From positions 1-57,774 of IMG/VR virus record IMGVR_UViG_3300044972_000988: a stretch of DNA of 57,774 nucleotides, one strand, 5' to 3'. Shown here one piece after another: positions 21,804 through 29,544 of this stretch (position 1 is its first letter; the number at the start of each line of letters is the position of its first letter). Made by a program: the position numbers and the translations under genes. Below the pieces are notes generated by a model. The model saw only the letters and a list, made by a program, of their open reading frames with translations, searched no databases and was not told the origin of the DNA. The DNA is from a virus.

Positions 21804-21846
21804 ACCCACCCAACCCCTTTTGGCGGGTTTTCTTTATTGATTTTTT
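21804..21846 (+). terminator. Probable intrinsic terminator
   Basis: AACCC/GGGTT (21812-21816 with 21835-21839), extendable as imperfect ACCCACC/GGCGGGT, followed by TTCTTTATTGATTTTTT. It ends the glycosyltransferase transcript before the ahpC promoter region. Confidence 0.55.
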
Positions 21847-21880
21847 CTATGGCAGCCATAGAAATATATTCAGTAGAAAC

Positions 21881-21921
21881 CATGAGAGATGGTTGATTTC
21901 TCATGTAAATAACTGTACAAT
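21881..21921 (+). promoter_or_regulatory. ahpC-operon promoter with candidate operator
   Basis: TTGATT (21893-21898), 17-bp spacer, TACAAT (21916-21921). A perfect 7-bp inverted repeat CATGAGA/TCTCATG (21881-21887, 21899-21905) brackets the -35, as an operator would. Another palindrome, CTATGGC-A-GCCATAG, lies upstream at about 21848-21862. The downstream TACAATACACACATGC is shared with the promoter at 11278. Confidence 0.55.
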
Positions 21922-21976
21922 ACACACATGCAGAACAACTTCTGCAAACATTTTCATTCAACACAAAGGAGATAAC

Positions 21977-22516
21977 ATGAAAACAGTTGGCGACAAATTA
22001 GCCCCATTCGCAGTCACAGGTGTCCGTCCCGGACAACCAGAAGATGCTTTCTATACAATTACAGACGAATCGTTTGAAGGCAAATGGAAAGTAATTGTTT
22101 ACTATCCAAAAGATTTTACGTTTGTATGCCCAACAGAGATTGTGGCCTATGACAAGTTGGCATCAGACTTTGCTGATCGTGATGCTGTATTGCTTACAGG
22201 TAGCACAGACAATGAGTTTTGTAAAGTTGCTTGGCAAACAGCACACGCAGATCTAAAGAAGATCACCCATCATCAGTTTGCTGACACACAGCGTGGTGAG
22301 TTGAGCTTGATTGAACAACTAGGTGTGTTCTATACTCCAGCAGGTGCGGCATTACGTGCAACATTCATTGTGGATCCAAGCAATGAAATTCAACACGTTA
22401 CTGTGAACAACTTGAACGTGGGTCGTAGCCCAGAAGAAACACTTCGTGTATTGGATGCATTGCAAACAGGTGAACTGTGTGCATGTAACCGCACAGTAGG
22501 TGGCGAGACTCTGTAA
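21977..22516 (+). CDS. ahpC: Peroxiredoxin, AhpC type
   Basis: 179 residues. Start chosen at MKTVGDKLAPF, which has a strong RBS (AAAGGAGAT); the longer frame begins inside the promoter. Peroxidatic cysteine C51 lies in FTFVCPTE, with resolving-type cysteines C168 and C170 in ELCACNR near the C-terminus. It reduces hydrogen and alkyl peroxides in the cytoplasm. It is first in an operon ending with AhpD, the disulfide reductase that recycles AhpC in mycobacteria and relatives. It has its own regulated-looking promoter. Confidence 0.93.
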   Translation: MKTVGDKLAPFAVTGVRPGQPEDAFYTITDESFEGKWKVIVYYPKDFTFVCPTEIVAYDKLASDFADRDAVLLTGSTDNEFCKVAWQTAHADLKKITHHQFADTQRGELSLIEQLGVFYTPAGAALRATFIVDPSNEIQHVTVNNLNVGRSPEETLRVLDALQTGELCACNRTVGGETL

Positions 22517-23139
22517 TGTTAGAAACTATATGCGATACCTTGGTTGAAGCATATAGACGCAACTGGATTACCAGTCGTGATGGCAATGTGTCAATTCGTC
22601 ATCACGACCGTGATCATTTTTATATCACACCCAGTGGCGTCCGTAAGCAGACCATGCAACCTGACCAATTTAAAAAGATCAAGATTGTCAGCAGTTTAGC
22701 ATGGAGAGAAGAGCCTTACTCTGACATCAGCGCCAATCTCAAGCCCAGTGGAGAAATTCCCCTACATTTTGGCCTACAACGAGCAATGGGTCAGCACAGT
22801 ACTGATGTCAGGGTAGTGGTTCATCTACACCCTACCTACTGTGTAGCTGCCATGCATCGTGGTATTGAACTAAGCAGTCTTGCTGACAGCTTTCCTGAAC
22901 TTAGTCGCTATACAAAAGTGGCCAAGAACGTAGGCGACGTGCCTCCAATTAGTCAAGAGCTTGCGGATCGTTGCCATGAAAATCTCTGGCTAAGAAAAGA
23001 TGGCACTGTTGGTTTTGACATTGTGGGCATCAAAGGTCACGGTGTAGTTGCTATAGATACCAGCCCGTGGCGGGCATTTGAACACATTGAACGATTAGAA
23101 CATATTTGTCAAATCGTACTAGCATCAGGTAAATTTTAA
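22516..23139 (+). CDS. Class II aldolase/adducin-family protein
   Basis: 207 residues, overlapping the ahpC stop as TAATG. Family motifs: N-terminal DGNVSIR, FYITPSGVRK, PSGEIPLHFGLQRA (catalytic Glu), VVVHLHPTYCVAAM with the HxH zinc ligands, and the third histidine in GIKGHGVVA. The family includes fuculose- and ribulose-phosphate aldolases/epimerases and methylthioribulose-1-phosphate dehydratase (MtnB). With metK and ahcY elsewhere in the window, an MtnB-like methionine-salvage role is conceivable, but so is a sugar-phosphate role. Confidence 0.82.
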   Translation: MLETICDTLVEAYRRNWITSRDGNVSIRHHDRDHFYITPSGVRKQTMQPDQFKKIKIVSSLAWREEPYSDISANLKPSGEIPLHFGLQRAMGQHSTDVRVVVHLHPTYCVAAMHRGIELSSLADSFPELSRYTKVAKNVGDVPPISQELADRCHENLWLRKDGTVGFDIVGIKGHGVVAIDTSPWRAFEHIERLEHICQIVLASGKF

Positions 23140-23149
23140 GGAGAAAATT

Positions 23150-23839
23150 ATGTTTGGAACAAGTTATACAGGTGGGATCGCATATCGTTCTGCCAGTGAA
23201 ATCAACTCTGCAATGGGCCGTGTGTATGGACACATGAGTCTGGCTGTGATTGTGTCAATGTTTGTGAGTTACTTTGTGGGCTCTAGTCCAGAGTTGCTGG
23301 CATTCTTTTTTACAGGTGTAATGAAATGGATTGTGATCTTTTCACCACTGGCAGCCATCTTTGGTGTCAGCTATGTGCTAGGTAATAATCCTAGTAAAGG
23401 TGTAGCACAGTTATGCTTGCACGGCTTTGCAGCCTTGATGGGATTAAGTTTTGCTATGATCTTTGCTGTGTTCACCATGGGATCAATTGTGTCAGCATTC
23501 ATGGGTGCAGGCATCTTGTTTGGAGTGATGAGTGGCTATGGCTATTTTACCAAACAGAGTCTAGACAGCATGGGCAAGTTTATGTTTGTAGGATTGATTG
23601 CTATTGTCATTGCCAGCATTGTGAATATCTTTATCGGATCAACAGTGATGCAGATGGTAATTTCAGCATTGGCAATTATCATCTTCCTTGGCTTAACTGC
23701 TTACGACACACAGAAGATTCGTGAAGAACTCAGTATGGAAACCAGCGATTCAGCAGAAGTGCGTGGAGCACTGACCTTGTACATGGACTTTATCAACTTG
23801 TTCTTGAACTTGTTGCAGTTGTTTGGTGATAGAAAATAA
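23150..23839 (+). CDS. Bax inhibitor-1 / YccA-family membrane protein
   Basis: 229 residues with about seven transmembrane segments after a short cytoplasmic N-terminus. The family signature is ITAYDTQKI-like: LGLTAYDTQKIREE near residues 182-195. The C-terminal ALTLYMDFINLFLNLLQLFGDRK is typical of bacterial YbhL/YccA proteins. Bacterial members sit in the inner membrane; YccA modulates the FtsH protease and BI-1 homologs leak calcium. In a phage it may protect the membrane or tune FtsH, which is inference. RBS AAGGAGAAAA. It overlaps ahpD. Confidence 0.9.
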   Translation: MFGTSYTGGIAYRSASEINSAMGRVYGHMSLAVIVSMFVSYFVGSSPELLAFFFTGVMKWIVIFSPLAAIFGVSYVLGNNPSKGVAQLCLHGFAALMGLSFAMIFAVFTMGSIVSAFMGAGILFGVMSGYGYFTKQSLDSMGKFMFVGLIAIVIASIVNIFIGSTVMQMVISALAIIIFLGLTAYDTQKIREELSMETSDSAEVRGALTLYMDFINLFLNLLQLFGDRK

Positions 23840-24345
23840 TGGCTTTTATTGACGCAGTAAAAGGTGCATTGCCAGGCTATGCCAAAGATACCAAGTTAAA
23901 TCTTGATGCTGTACTGTTACGTAGCACACTAGATGCAGATGTGGCCATGGGTTGTGCTGTGGCTGCATTGGCTGCAACCGGCAACGGTAAAATCCTATCA
24001 GTAATTTTAGCAGATGCTCCAGTACACGCAGAGTCGGCAATGACAGCCGCAAGCATTATGGCACAGAACAACGTATGGTATCCCTATGTTGAAATGGCTG
24101 ATGATCCTGCATTGAAAGGATTGCCAGCACAGCTACGCATGAACGCCATTGCGTCACATGGCGGAACTACTAAGTCAAACTTTGAAGCATTTAGTTTGGC
24201 AGCAAGTATTGTGGGCCGGTGTCACTTCTGTGTGAAAGCACATTACGAAACATTAAAGACCGAAGGCTACTCTGTAGAACAACTTCGTGACATTGGCCGT
24301 ATTGCCTCAGTGATGAACTCGGTGGCAAAAGTCTTGAACAGTTAA
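23839..24345 (+). CDS. ahpD: Alkyl hydroperoxidase AhpD-like protein
   Basis: 168 residues, overlapping the previous stop as TAATG. The CxxC motif C128-H-F-C131 is followed by VKAHYETL with H135, exactly the AhpD active site (Cys-x-x-Cys-x3-His). The N-terminal half matches AhpD of about 175 residues. It reduces AhpC disulfides or peroxides directly. It is last in the ahpC-aldolase-BI-1-ahpD operon, followed by a new promoter for tRNA-Leu. Confidence 0.92.
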   Translation: MAFIDAVKGALPGYAKDTKLNLDAVLLRSTLDADVAMGCAVAALAATGNGKILSVILADAPVHAESAMTAASIMAQNNVWYPYVEMADDPALKGLPAQLRMNAIASHGGTTKSNFEAFSLAASIVGRCHFCVKAHYETLKTEGYSVEQLRDIGRIASVMNSVAKVLNS

Positions 24346-24357
24346 TCTCTATAGAGG

Positions 24358-24386
24358 TTGACAATTAACTTGATTTATTGTATAAT
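24358..24386 (+). promoter_or_regulatory. Sigma70-type promoter of the second tRNA cluster
   Basis: TTGACA (24358-24363), 17-bp spacer, TATAAT (24381-24386), a perfect consensus. It lies 18 bp before tRNA-Leu(TAA). Confidence 0.8.
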
Positions 24387-24403
24387 ATATACAAGTTAGA
24401 AAT

Positions 24404-24489
24404 GCGAGTGTGGTGTAATCGGTAGCCACAGCAGACTTAAAATCTGCCGCTGTAATGGCGTGCCGGTTCGATTCCGGCCACTCGCACCA
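24404..24489 (+). tRNA. tRNA-Leu (TAA)
   Basis: Acceptor GCGAGTG/CACTCGC, anticodon TAA in stem CAGAC/TCTG, class II variable arm, T-arm GCCGG-TTCGATT-CCGGC, CCA encoded. Confidence 0.92.
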
Positions 24490-24507
24490 CGATATAAATA
24501 GAAACAC

Positions 24508-24582
24508 GCCCGATTGGCTCAGGGGTAGAGCAACCGCCTTGTAAGCGGTAGGTCGTCTGTTCGAATCAGACATTGGGCACCA
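24508..24582 (+). tRNA. tRNA-Thr (TGT)
   Basis: Acceptor GCCCGAT/ATTGGGC, D-arm GCTC..GAGC, anticodon stem ACCGC/GCGGT with loop CTTGTAA, T-loop TTCGAAT, CCA encoded. TATAAATA (24493-24500) lies 8 bp upstream. Confidence 0.92.
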
Positions 24583-24597
24583 TTTTAAAGTTACAAA

Positions 24598-24750
24598 ATG
24601 AAATTATACGAAGCAACAGTTAGAGGACCCGACGGCAAGGAGTTTAAGGCTCGTGTGGGTGCTGACTCTGCAGAAGAGGCTCGCAAGTTGTTGCAACAAC
24701 TACACGGTCCCAGAGCAGTTCCTTATTTGCCTCATATGATTCCCAGTTAA
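24598..24750 (+). CDS. Unknown 50-residue protein
   Basis: MKLYEATVRGPDGKEFKARV then ADSAEEARKLLQQLHGPRAV. The beta-hairpin followed by a helix beginning SAEEA resembles small domains found in phage and plasmid proteins that take up a strand-strand-helix fold. It ends 6 bp before tRNA-Pro. No function assigned. Confidence 0.6.
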   Translation: MKLYEATVRGPDGKEFKARVGADSAEEARKLLQQLHGPRAVPYLPHMIPS

Positions 24751-24756
24751 GTTTTT

Positions 24757-24830
24757 CTCGGTATGGTGAAATGGTATCACTGAACGTTTGGGACGTTCGA
24801 GCGTAGGTTCGATTCCTGCTACCGAGACCA
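24757..24830 (+). tRNA. tRNA-Pro (TGG)
   Basis: Acceptor CTCGGTA/TACCGAG, anticodon stem GAACG/CGTTC with loop TTTGGGA giving TGG, T-loop TTCGATT, CCA encoded. Confidence 0.92.
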
Positions 24831-24843
24831 GTAAAGAATTTTT

Positions 24844-24919
24844 AGGACGTTAACTCAGTTGGTAGAGTTCTTCGCTTACACCGAAGCTGTCGGCGGTTCG
24901 ATCCCGTCACGTCCTACCA
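24844..24919 (+). tRNA. tRNA-Val (TAC)
   Basis: Acceptor AGGACGT/ACGTCCT, D-arm ACTC..GAGT, anticodon TAC in stem TTCGC/CCGAA region, T-loop TTCGATC, CCA encoded. Confidence 0.92.
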
Positions 24920-24926
24920 AGTATAT

Positions 24927-25000
24927 GCGGGGTTCGTATAGTGGTAATACCTTAGCCTTCCAAGCTAATGCTGACAGTTCGATTCTGTTACCCCGCTCCA
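24927..25000 (+). tRNA. tRNA-Gly (TCC)
   Basis: Acceptor GCGGGGT/ACCCCGC, anticodon stem TAGC/GCTA with loop CTTCCAA giving TCC, T-loop TTCGATT, CCA encoded. Last tRNA of the array. Confidence 0.92.
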
Positions 25001-25013
25001 TTTTATAAATAAC

Positions 25014-25361
25014 ATGCTACCATTTAAAAAACCATTAAAAATTTATCTGTTTAAAGATAAACAATCAATTGACATCACCATACGTATTACTGATAGTCAT
25101 GCACACACGTATGCAATGTCTGCAGAACAGTTTGAATATCTACTAGATAATTGGCTTGACAACAATGGTTGCTCATTTACAACGCCAAATCAACATTGGT
25201 TTGTTCATTACAAAATCACAACGCCCAGGCCCGAGAGTGCTCCAGCAAGTTATGTAAGAATATCTGTGAACCACCAGCAGTATAGAGTTGATCACAGCGA
25301 CATGATGGATTTAGTAAAAGATTATTATTTTCAAAAAAATAATAAAATGTATTGGGATTAA
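25014..25361 (+). CDS. Unknown 115-residue protein
   Basis: No family recognised. Beta-rich first half (KIYLFKDKQSIDITIRITDSHAHTY), a short helix (AEQFEYLLDNWL), then VRISVNHQQYRVDHSDMMDLVKDYYF. TATAAATA ends 2 bp before its ATG, so translation would start close to any late transcript start; no separate RBS is visible. Followed closely by another small gene. Confidence 0.6.
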   Translation: MLPFKKPLKIYLFKDKQSIDITIRITDSHAHTYAMSAEQFEYLLDNWLDNNGCSFTTPNQHWFVHYKITTPRPESAPASYVRISVNHQQYRVDHSDMMDLVKDYYFQKNNKMYWD

Positions 25362-25366
25362 TCAAA

Positions 25367-25573
25367 ATGCAAATATCAAGAGCCGAACAAAGTGCTATAA
25401 AATACAATCAAGAACAGTATCGGTTGGATCAGTCTCGGTTAGAAAAACAGCGGTCTGAAGATTATAGCCGTGTTATTGAACAACGTAGATTTGAACAAAT
25501 TATTGCAGATCGAACTAGTAGAAATCTTCGGTTAGATTTAGACAAAGGTCGACACATAGACATAGAATGTTAA
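25367..25573 (+). CDS. Small coiled-coil-like protein, 68 residues
   Basis: Start at ATG 25367 (a TTG five codons upstream is possible). Almost entirely charged helix ([22 protein letters not shown], shown in part), rich in Gln, Arg and Glu, likely a coiled coil. It overlaps an in-frame-shifted alternative ATG of ahcY and lies 8 bp before the chosen ahcY start. Function unknown. Confidence 0.55.
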   Translation: MQISRAEQSAIKYNQEQYRLDQSRLEKQRSEDYSRVIEQRRFEQIIADRTSRNLRLDLDKGRHIDIEC

Positions 25574-25581
25574 AGGAAAAT

Positions 25582-26868
25582 ATGGATTACAAAGTTAAAG
25601 ATATCAGCCTGGCTGAGTGGGGTCGTAAAGAAATTGCCATTGCTGAACACGAGATGCCAGGCCTTATGGCCATTCGTCGCGAATACGCAGGATCCAAACC
25701 ACTCGCTGGTGCACGTATTGTGGGCAGTTTGCACATGACCATTCAAACGGCTGTGCTGGTCGAAACACTAATTGAACTTGGCGCCAGTGTGCGGTGGAGT
25801 AGTTGCAACATCTTTAGCACTCAGGATCAAGCAGCCGCGGCATTGGCAGTTGAAGGAATTCCTGTGTTTGCTTGGAAGGGCGAAACAGAAGCAGAATACT
25901 GGTGGTGCATTGAACAAACTGTGCGTGGACCAGATGGTTGGACACCAAACATGATTCTTGATGACGGACATGACTTAACTGGTTATATCCATGATCAGCA
26001 CCCTGATCTCATCCCTGGCATTAAAGGTGTTACAGAAGAAACCACAACAGGTATTCACAAGTTGTTGGAACGCATTGCCGCAGGCACACTGCGGATGCCT
26101 GCTATCAACGTAAATGACTCAGTGACCAAAACCAAGTTTGACAACCTGTACGGTTGCAGAGAAAGTCTAGTGGATGCTATCAAACGTGCCACTGACGTTA
26201 TGATTGCAGGCAAGGTTGCTGTAGTAGCCGGCTATGGTGACGTGGGCAAGGGCTCTGCACAAGCCTTGCGAGCACTTTCGGCCCAGGTCTGGGTCACTGA
26301 AGCAGATCCTATCTGTGCCTTACAAGCCGCTATGGAAGGCTTCCGTGTGGTCACAATGGAATACGCGGCAGACAAAGCAGACATCTTTGTAACTGCCACA
26401 GGCAACGTAGATGTTATCACACGCCAGCACATGGATCAAATGAAGAACAATGCTATTGTGTGTAACATTGGTCACTTTGACACAGAGATCGATGTTGCCA
26501 GCATCAAGGATTGTGAGTGGGAGAACATCAAGCCGCAGGTAGATCATGTTATCTTCCCCAGTGGCAAGCGCATTATCTTGTTGGCTGAAGGTAGACTGGT
26601 TAATTTGGGTTGCGGCACTGGTCATCCCAGCTTTGTGATGTCAAACAGTTTTACCAACCAAGTGATGGCACAGATTGACCTGTATAACAACACCAGTAAG
26701 TACGAAACAGGTCGACTGTATTTGTTGCCCAAGCATCTAGATGAAAAAGTTGCACGACTGCACTTAGAGCAGATTGGTGCAGAACTCACTACCATGACTG
26801 AAAAGCAGGCCGCATACATTGGCGTCACTGTTGCAGGTCCATACAAGCCAGAAACGTATAGATACTGA
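25582..26868 (+). CDS. ahcY: S-adenosyl-L-homocysteine hydrolase
   Basis: 428 residues from [18 protein letters not shown] with RBS AAAGGAAAA. Family motifs: [16 protein letters not shown] (substrate domain), the NAD-binding GYGDVGKG at residues 217-224, NIGHFD, and the C-terminal KPETYRY with the conserved Lys and Tyr. Length is in the normal range for the compact form. It splits SAH into adenosine and homocysteine, relieving product inhibition of SAM-dependent enzymes. Together with metK (3013) this gives the phage both ends of the SAM cycle. Confidence 0.96.
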   Translation: MDYKVKDISLAEWGRKEIAIAEHEMPGLMAIRREYAGSKPLAGARIVGSLHMTIQTAVLVETLIELGASVRWSSCNIFSTQDQAAAALAVEGIPVFAWKGETEAEYWWCIEQTVRGPDGWTPNMILDDGHDLTGYIHDQHPDLIPGIKGVTEETTTGIHKLLERIAAGTLRMPAINVNDSVTKTKFDNLYGCRESLVDAIKRATDVMIAGKVAVVAGYGDVGKGSAQALRALSAQVWVTEADPICALQAAMEGFRVVTMEYAADKADIFVTATGNVDVITRQHMDQMKNNAIVCNIGHFDTEIDVASIKDCEWENIKPQVDHVIFPSGKRIILLAEGRLVNLGCGTGHPSFVMSNSFTNQVMAQIDLYNNTSKYETGRLYLLPKHLDEKVARLHLEQIGAELTTMTEKQAAYIGVTVAGPYKPETYRY

Positions 26869-26870
26869 GA

Positions 26871-26899
26871 TTGACCAAAAAATCATCTTGTGCTATACT
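26871..26899 (+). promoter_or_regulatory. Sigma70-type promoter before the metallophosphoesterase
   Basis: TTGACC (26871-26876), 17-bp spacer ending TGC, TATACT (26894-26899). RBS AAAGGAGC precedes ATG 26925. Confidence 0.75.
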
Positions 26900-26924
26900 T
26901 GTTGTTTAAAGAAAGGAGCACAAG

Positions 26925-27530
26925 ATGCCAGCAGTATTTTTAGTAAGCGACACACACTTTGGACACGCCGGTGTCTGTCGCTTCACACACCCTGACGATC
27001 CTGAAGTGAAATTGCGTCCGTGGACGGATCCTGATGAGATGGATGAAGAAATGATCCAACGTTGGAACGACCGTGTGCGTCCTTCGGACAAGGTGTACCA
27101 TTTGGGTGATGTTGTGATCAACCGCCGGGCCTTGAAAACATTGGCCAGGTTGAACGGAGACAAAGTGTTGATCCGTGGCAACCACGACATTTTTCCTGAT
27201 GCAGAGTATCGTGAGTACTTTCGTGAGTTACGAGCATACCATGTGTTGAACGGGATGATCTTGAGTCATATCCCTGTGCATGAAGCCAGCTTGGGTCGAT
27301 TTGGTACCAACATTCACGGACACTTGCATGCTAGTCGTGTAAAGAAGGCACGTGGCGTTGATGCCAAGACCGGAACTGTATTGTACAGTGACAAGGACGA
27401 TGTGCGTTATCATTGTGTATGCGTGGAGCAGACTGACTTTGCCCCCATTTTGTTGGAAGACGTTTACAAGCGCATCACAGCAGAAGGTGGTGAGATTGGG
27501 TTTAGGAACGGCAACGGCCCTACAATGTAG
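26925..27530 (+). CDS. Calcineurin-like metallophosphoesterase
   Basis: 201 residues. The metal-binding motifs are all visible: D9-T-H11, G61-D62, G85-N-H-D88, H115 in LSHIPVH, and G132-H-L-H135. It belongs to the small phage and bacterial phosphoesterases that act on cyclic nucleotides, nucleic acid ends or phosphoproteins; the substrate is not predictable. It is monocistronic, with a promoter upstream and a hairpin over its stop codon. Confidence 0.88.
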   Translation: MPAVFLVSDTHFGHAGVCRFTHPDDPEVKLRPWTDPDEMDEEMIQRWNDRVRPSDKVYHLGDVVINRRALKTLARLNGDKVLIRGNHDIFPDAEYREYFRELRAYHVLNGMILSHIPVHEASLGRFGTNIHGHLHASRVKKARGVDAKTGTVLYSDKDDVRYHCVCVEQTDFAPILLEDVYKRITAEGGEIGFRNGNGPTM

Positions 27531-27555
27531 TGTTGCGTAAAAACAACACTACATT
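27524..27555 (+). terminator. Hairpin terminator overlapping the phosphoesterase stop
   Basis: Perfect 12-bp stem AATGTAGTGTTG/CAACACTACATT (27524-27535, 27544-27555), with the stop codon in the left arm. No U-run follows, so it may act with Rho or as an mRNA 3' stabiliser. Confidence 0.6.
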
Positions 27556-27585
27556 CTGCTTAAAAAATAGACACTTTTTGCCCGG

Positions 27586-27614
27586 TTGACCCATAATTCC
27601 CATTTTGCTATAAT
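27586..27614 (+). promoter_or_regulatory. Sigma70-type promoter
   Basis: TTGACC (27586-27591), 17-bp spacer ending TTGC, TATAAT (27609-27614), then ACTTGTA. RBS AAGGAG precedes ATG 27646. Confidence 0.8.
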
Positions 27615-27645
27615 ACTTGTATTGTAACTTAATAAGGAGTCGATA

Positions 27646-27921
27646 ATGCCCGTTATTGAATATGCTGATTATGATACTAGATTAATATTAGAATGTGATG
27701 ATGGTCCTGATATTGATTCAGACGATTATGTAGATACTACAAAACCAGTAGATTGGAATATCAGTAATCTTTATGTTATGGGTGATTTTGATCCCGAGGA
27801 TATTGCTGAAATTCTAGGCATTACCTTATTAAGAGTAGCACAATGTTTGGCCCCGCACGGGCTAGATTTCCCTGAATTCAATGATCCAGTTGTGTTTGAC
27901 AGCAACGGAAACGTGTTGTAA
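27646..27921 (+). CDS. Unknown acidic protein, 91 residues
   Basis: Very acidic (EYADYDTRLILECDDGPDID..., shown in part), with a helix-turn-helix-like segment DPEDIAEILGITLLRVAQCLAP in the C-terminal half. The acidic start and HTH-like end could suit a DNA-mimic or regulatory protein, but this is a guess. Monocistronic between promoter and hairpin. Confidence 0.65.
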   Translation: MPVIEYADYDTRLILECDDGPDIDSDDYVDTTKPVDWNISNLYVMGDFDPEDIAEILGITLLRVAQCLAPHGLDFPEFNDPVVFDSNGNVL

Positions 27922-27932
27922 AAACACAACAC
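27913..27932 (+). terminator. Small hairpin over the stop codon
   Basis: GTGTTGT/ACAACAC (27913-27919, 27926-27932) spanning the stop of the acidic gene, similar in placement and sequence to the hairpin at 27524. Confidence 0.45.
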
Positions 27933-27941
27933 ACAAAACGA

Positions 27942-27970
27942 TTGACCAATAAATTCCATTTTGCTATAAT
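27942..27970 (+). promoter_or_regulatory. Sigma70-type promoter
   Basis: TTGACC (27942-27947), 17-bp spacer ending TTGC, TATAAT (27965-27970), then ACTTGTAT. Nearly identical to the promoter at 27586. RBS AAAGGAG precedes ATG 28000. Confidence 0.8.
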
Positions 27971-27999
27971 ACTTGTATAGTAACTAAAAGGAGCCAACA

Positions 28000-28386
28000 A
28001 TGCATACATACACAAAACAGACAGAACTTTCCTGGATCGACAGCAACGACATTGGTGAACACATTGAGGACTTTGGTGACGACGCCCTAAACAAGGCGTT
28101 TGGCAAGTTTTGCATTATGGACGACCAAATAGCCTTTCACAACGTGTTGGGTGACATGGGCTACGAGCAAGACGAAGTTGACCCCGACCACGTAGACATT
28201 GTGCAAAAAACAGTAGAAGAAACTCTCAAACAAGTCAACCTTGTGTTCCGGAACTTGGGCATTGCCTTGGAGTTCAAACAGGCCGACATGGTAGAGTACA
28301 CTGCCTACATGCTCACAGGCAAAGGCGACACGCCCGAGGACATGGGTGTACGAATCCGTAGACTGGTTGACGGAAAAACAGTTTAA
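28000..28386 (+). CDS. Unknown acidic helical protein
   Basis: 128 residues, acidic, predicted mostly helical (WIDSNDIGEHIEDFGDDALNKAFGKF, shown in part, and VDIVQKTVEETLKQVNLVF). No motif recognised. Own promoter and RBS. The -35 box of the next promoter lies in its last codons, so the gene order is under promoter-overlap constraint. Confidence 0.65.
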   Translation: MHTYTKQTELSWIDSNDIGEHIEDFGDDALNKAFGKFCIMDDQIAFHNVLGDMGYEQDEVDPDHVDIVQKTVEETLKQVNLVFRNLGIALEFKQADMVEYTAYMLTGKGDTPEDMGVRIRRLVDGKTV

Positions 28387-28395
28387 ACGTATAAT
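28367..28395 (+). promoter_or_regulatory. Sigma70-type promoter of the MoxR gene
   Basis: TTGACG (28367-28372), 17-bp spacer, TATAAT (28390-28395). RBS AAGGAAAC precedes ATG 28426. Confidence 0.75.
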
Positions 28396-28425
28396 ACATA
28401 CATTCACTAGCAACAAGGAAACACT

Positions 28426-29511
28426 ATGTCAGATACCCGTACAGTTACCTCTACACAGGCTCGCAAGAGCTTGCTCAAGGCATTTAAAGTTAAACGTCCA
28501 TTGTTCCTTTGGGGTCCTCCCGGTATCGGCAAAAGTGAACTGGTAGAGGAACTTGCAAACGAACTAGGTGGCATTATGTACGACTGCCGACTGGGACAGA
28601 TGGAGCCCACAGACATTCGAGGCATTCCTTTTTACAACAAAGAAATTGGCAAAATGGATTGGGCTCCTCCCATCGACTTGCCGGACGAGGAAACTGCCAG
28701 CCAGTATCCTATTGTAGTGCTGTTCTTGGACGAGATGAACAGTGCCGCAGGCAACGTGCAGGCTGCCGCTTACCAACTTATTTTGAACCGTCGTGTGGGC
28801 AAGTATAAACTGCCGGACAATGTTGTTATGGTGGCCGCCGGCAACAGAGAAAGCGACAAAGGCGTTACCTATCGTATGCCTACTCCGCTTGCCAATCGTT
28901 TCATCCACCAAGAGATGAAAGTGGACTTTGCCAGTTACCAGGCCTGGGCTGTTCAACACAACATCCACAAAGATGTTGTGGGTTATTTGAGTTTTGCCAA
29001 ACAGGACCTGTACGACTTTGACGCTAAGAGTGCCAGCCGTGCCTTTGCTACTCCACGCTCATGGACCTTTGTGAGCCAGTTGTTGGATGACGAGGACACA
29101 GACAACGATACTTTGACCAACTTAATTGCTGGTACAATTGGCGAAGGCCTTGCTGTTAAGTTTATGGCTCATCGTAAGATTAGTTCTAAACTGCCCAAGC
29201 CCGAGGACATTTTGAGTGGCAAGGTAACCGACCTGTCTGTTAAAGAAGTCAGTGCCATGTACAGTTTGGTCATCAGTATGTGCTACGAGCTCAAAGATGC
29301 AGTGGCCCGTAAAGTGCCAGACAAAGAGTTCCATACTATGTCTGACAACTTCCTGGGCTACATGATGAAGAACTTTGAGACAGAACTAGTTGTTATGGGT
29401 GCTCGTATTGCTCTTACCACATACGACTTGCCATTCCAGCCTACCAAGCTGAAGAACTTTGACGAGTTCCACCAGAAGTACGGCAAGTACATTTTGCAGG
29501 CTAGAGCGTAA
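28426..29511 (+). CDS. MoxR-family AAA+ ATPase
   Basis: 361 residues. Walker A GPPGIGKS at residues 30-37, Walker B VVLFLDEMNSA at about 97-107, sensor-1-like VMVAAGNRESD and the PLANRF arginine region. MoxR ATPases remodel or activate partner proteins, usually working with a VWA-domain protein encoded next door. Here that partner is at 29936, after one small gene. A perfect terminator follows the stop. Separate promoters let the two be expressed in parallel. Confidence 0.9.
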   Translation: MSDTRTVTSTQARKSLLKAFKVKRPLFLWGPPGIGKSELVEELANELGGIMYDCRLGQMEPTDIRGIPFYNKEIGKMDWAPPIDLPDEETASQYPIVVLFLDEMNSAAGNVQAAAYQLILNRRVGKYKLPDNVVMVAAGNRESDKGVTYRMPTPLANRFIHQEMKVDFASYQAWAVQHNIHKDVVGYLSFAKQDLYDFDAKSASRAFATPRSWTFVSQLLDDEDTDNDTLTNLIAGTIGEGLAVKFMAHRKISSKLPKPEDILSGKVTDLSVKEVSAMYSLVISMCYELKDAVARKVPDKEFHTMSDNFLGYMMKNFETELVVMGARIALTTYDLPFQPTKLKNFDEFHQKYGKYILQARA

Positions 29512-29517
29512 ACAAGG

Positions 29518-29544
29518 AAGCGGTAGAGATACCGCTTCTTTATT
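29518..29544 (+). terminator. Intrinsic terminator after the MoxR gene
   Basis: Perfect 8-bp stem AAGCGGTA-GAGA-TACCGCTT (29518-29537) followed by CTTTATT. Confidence 0.7.
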
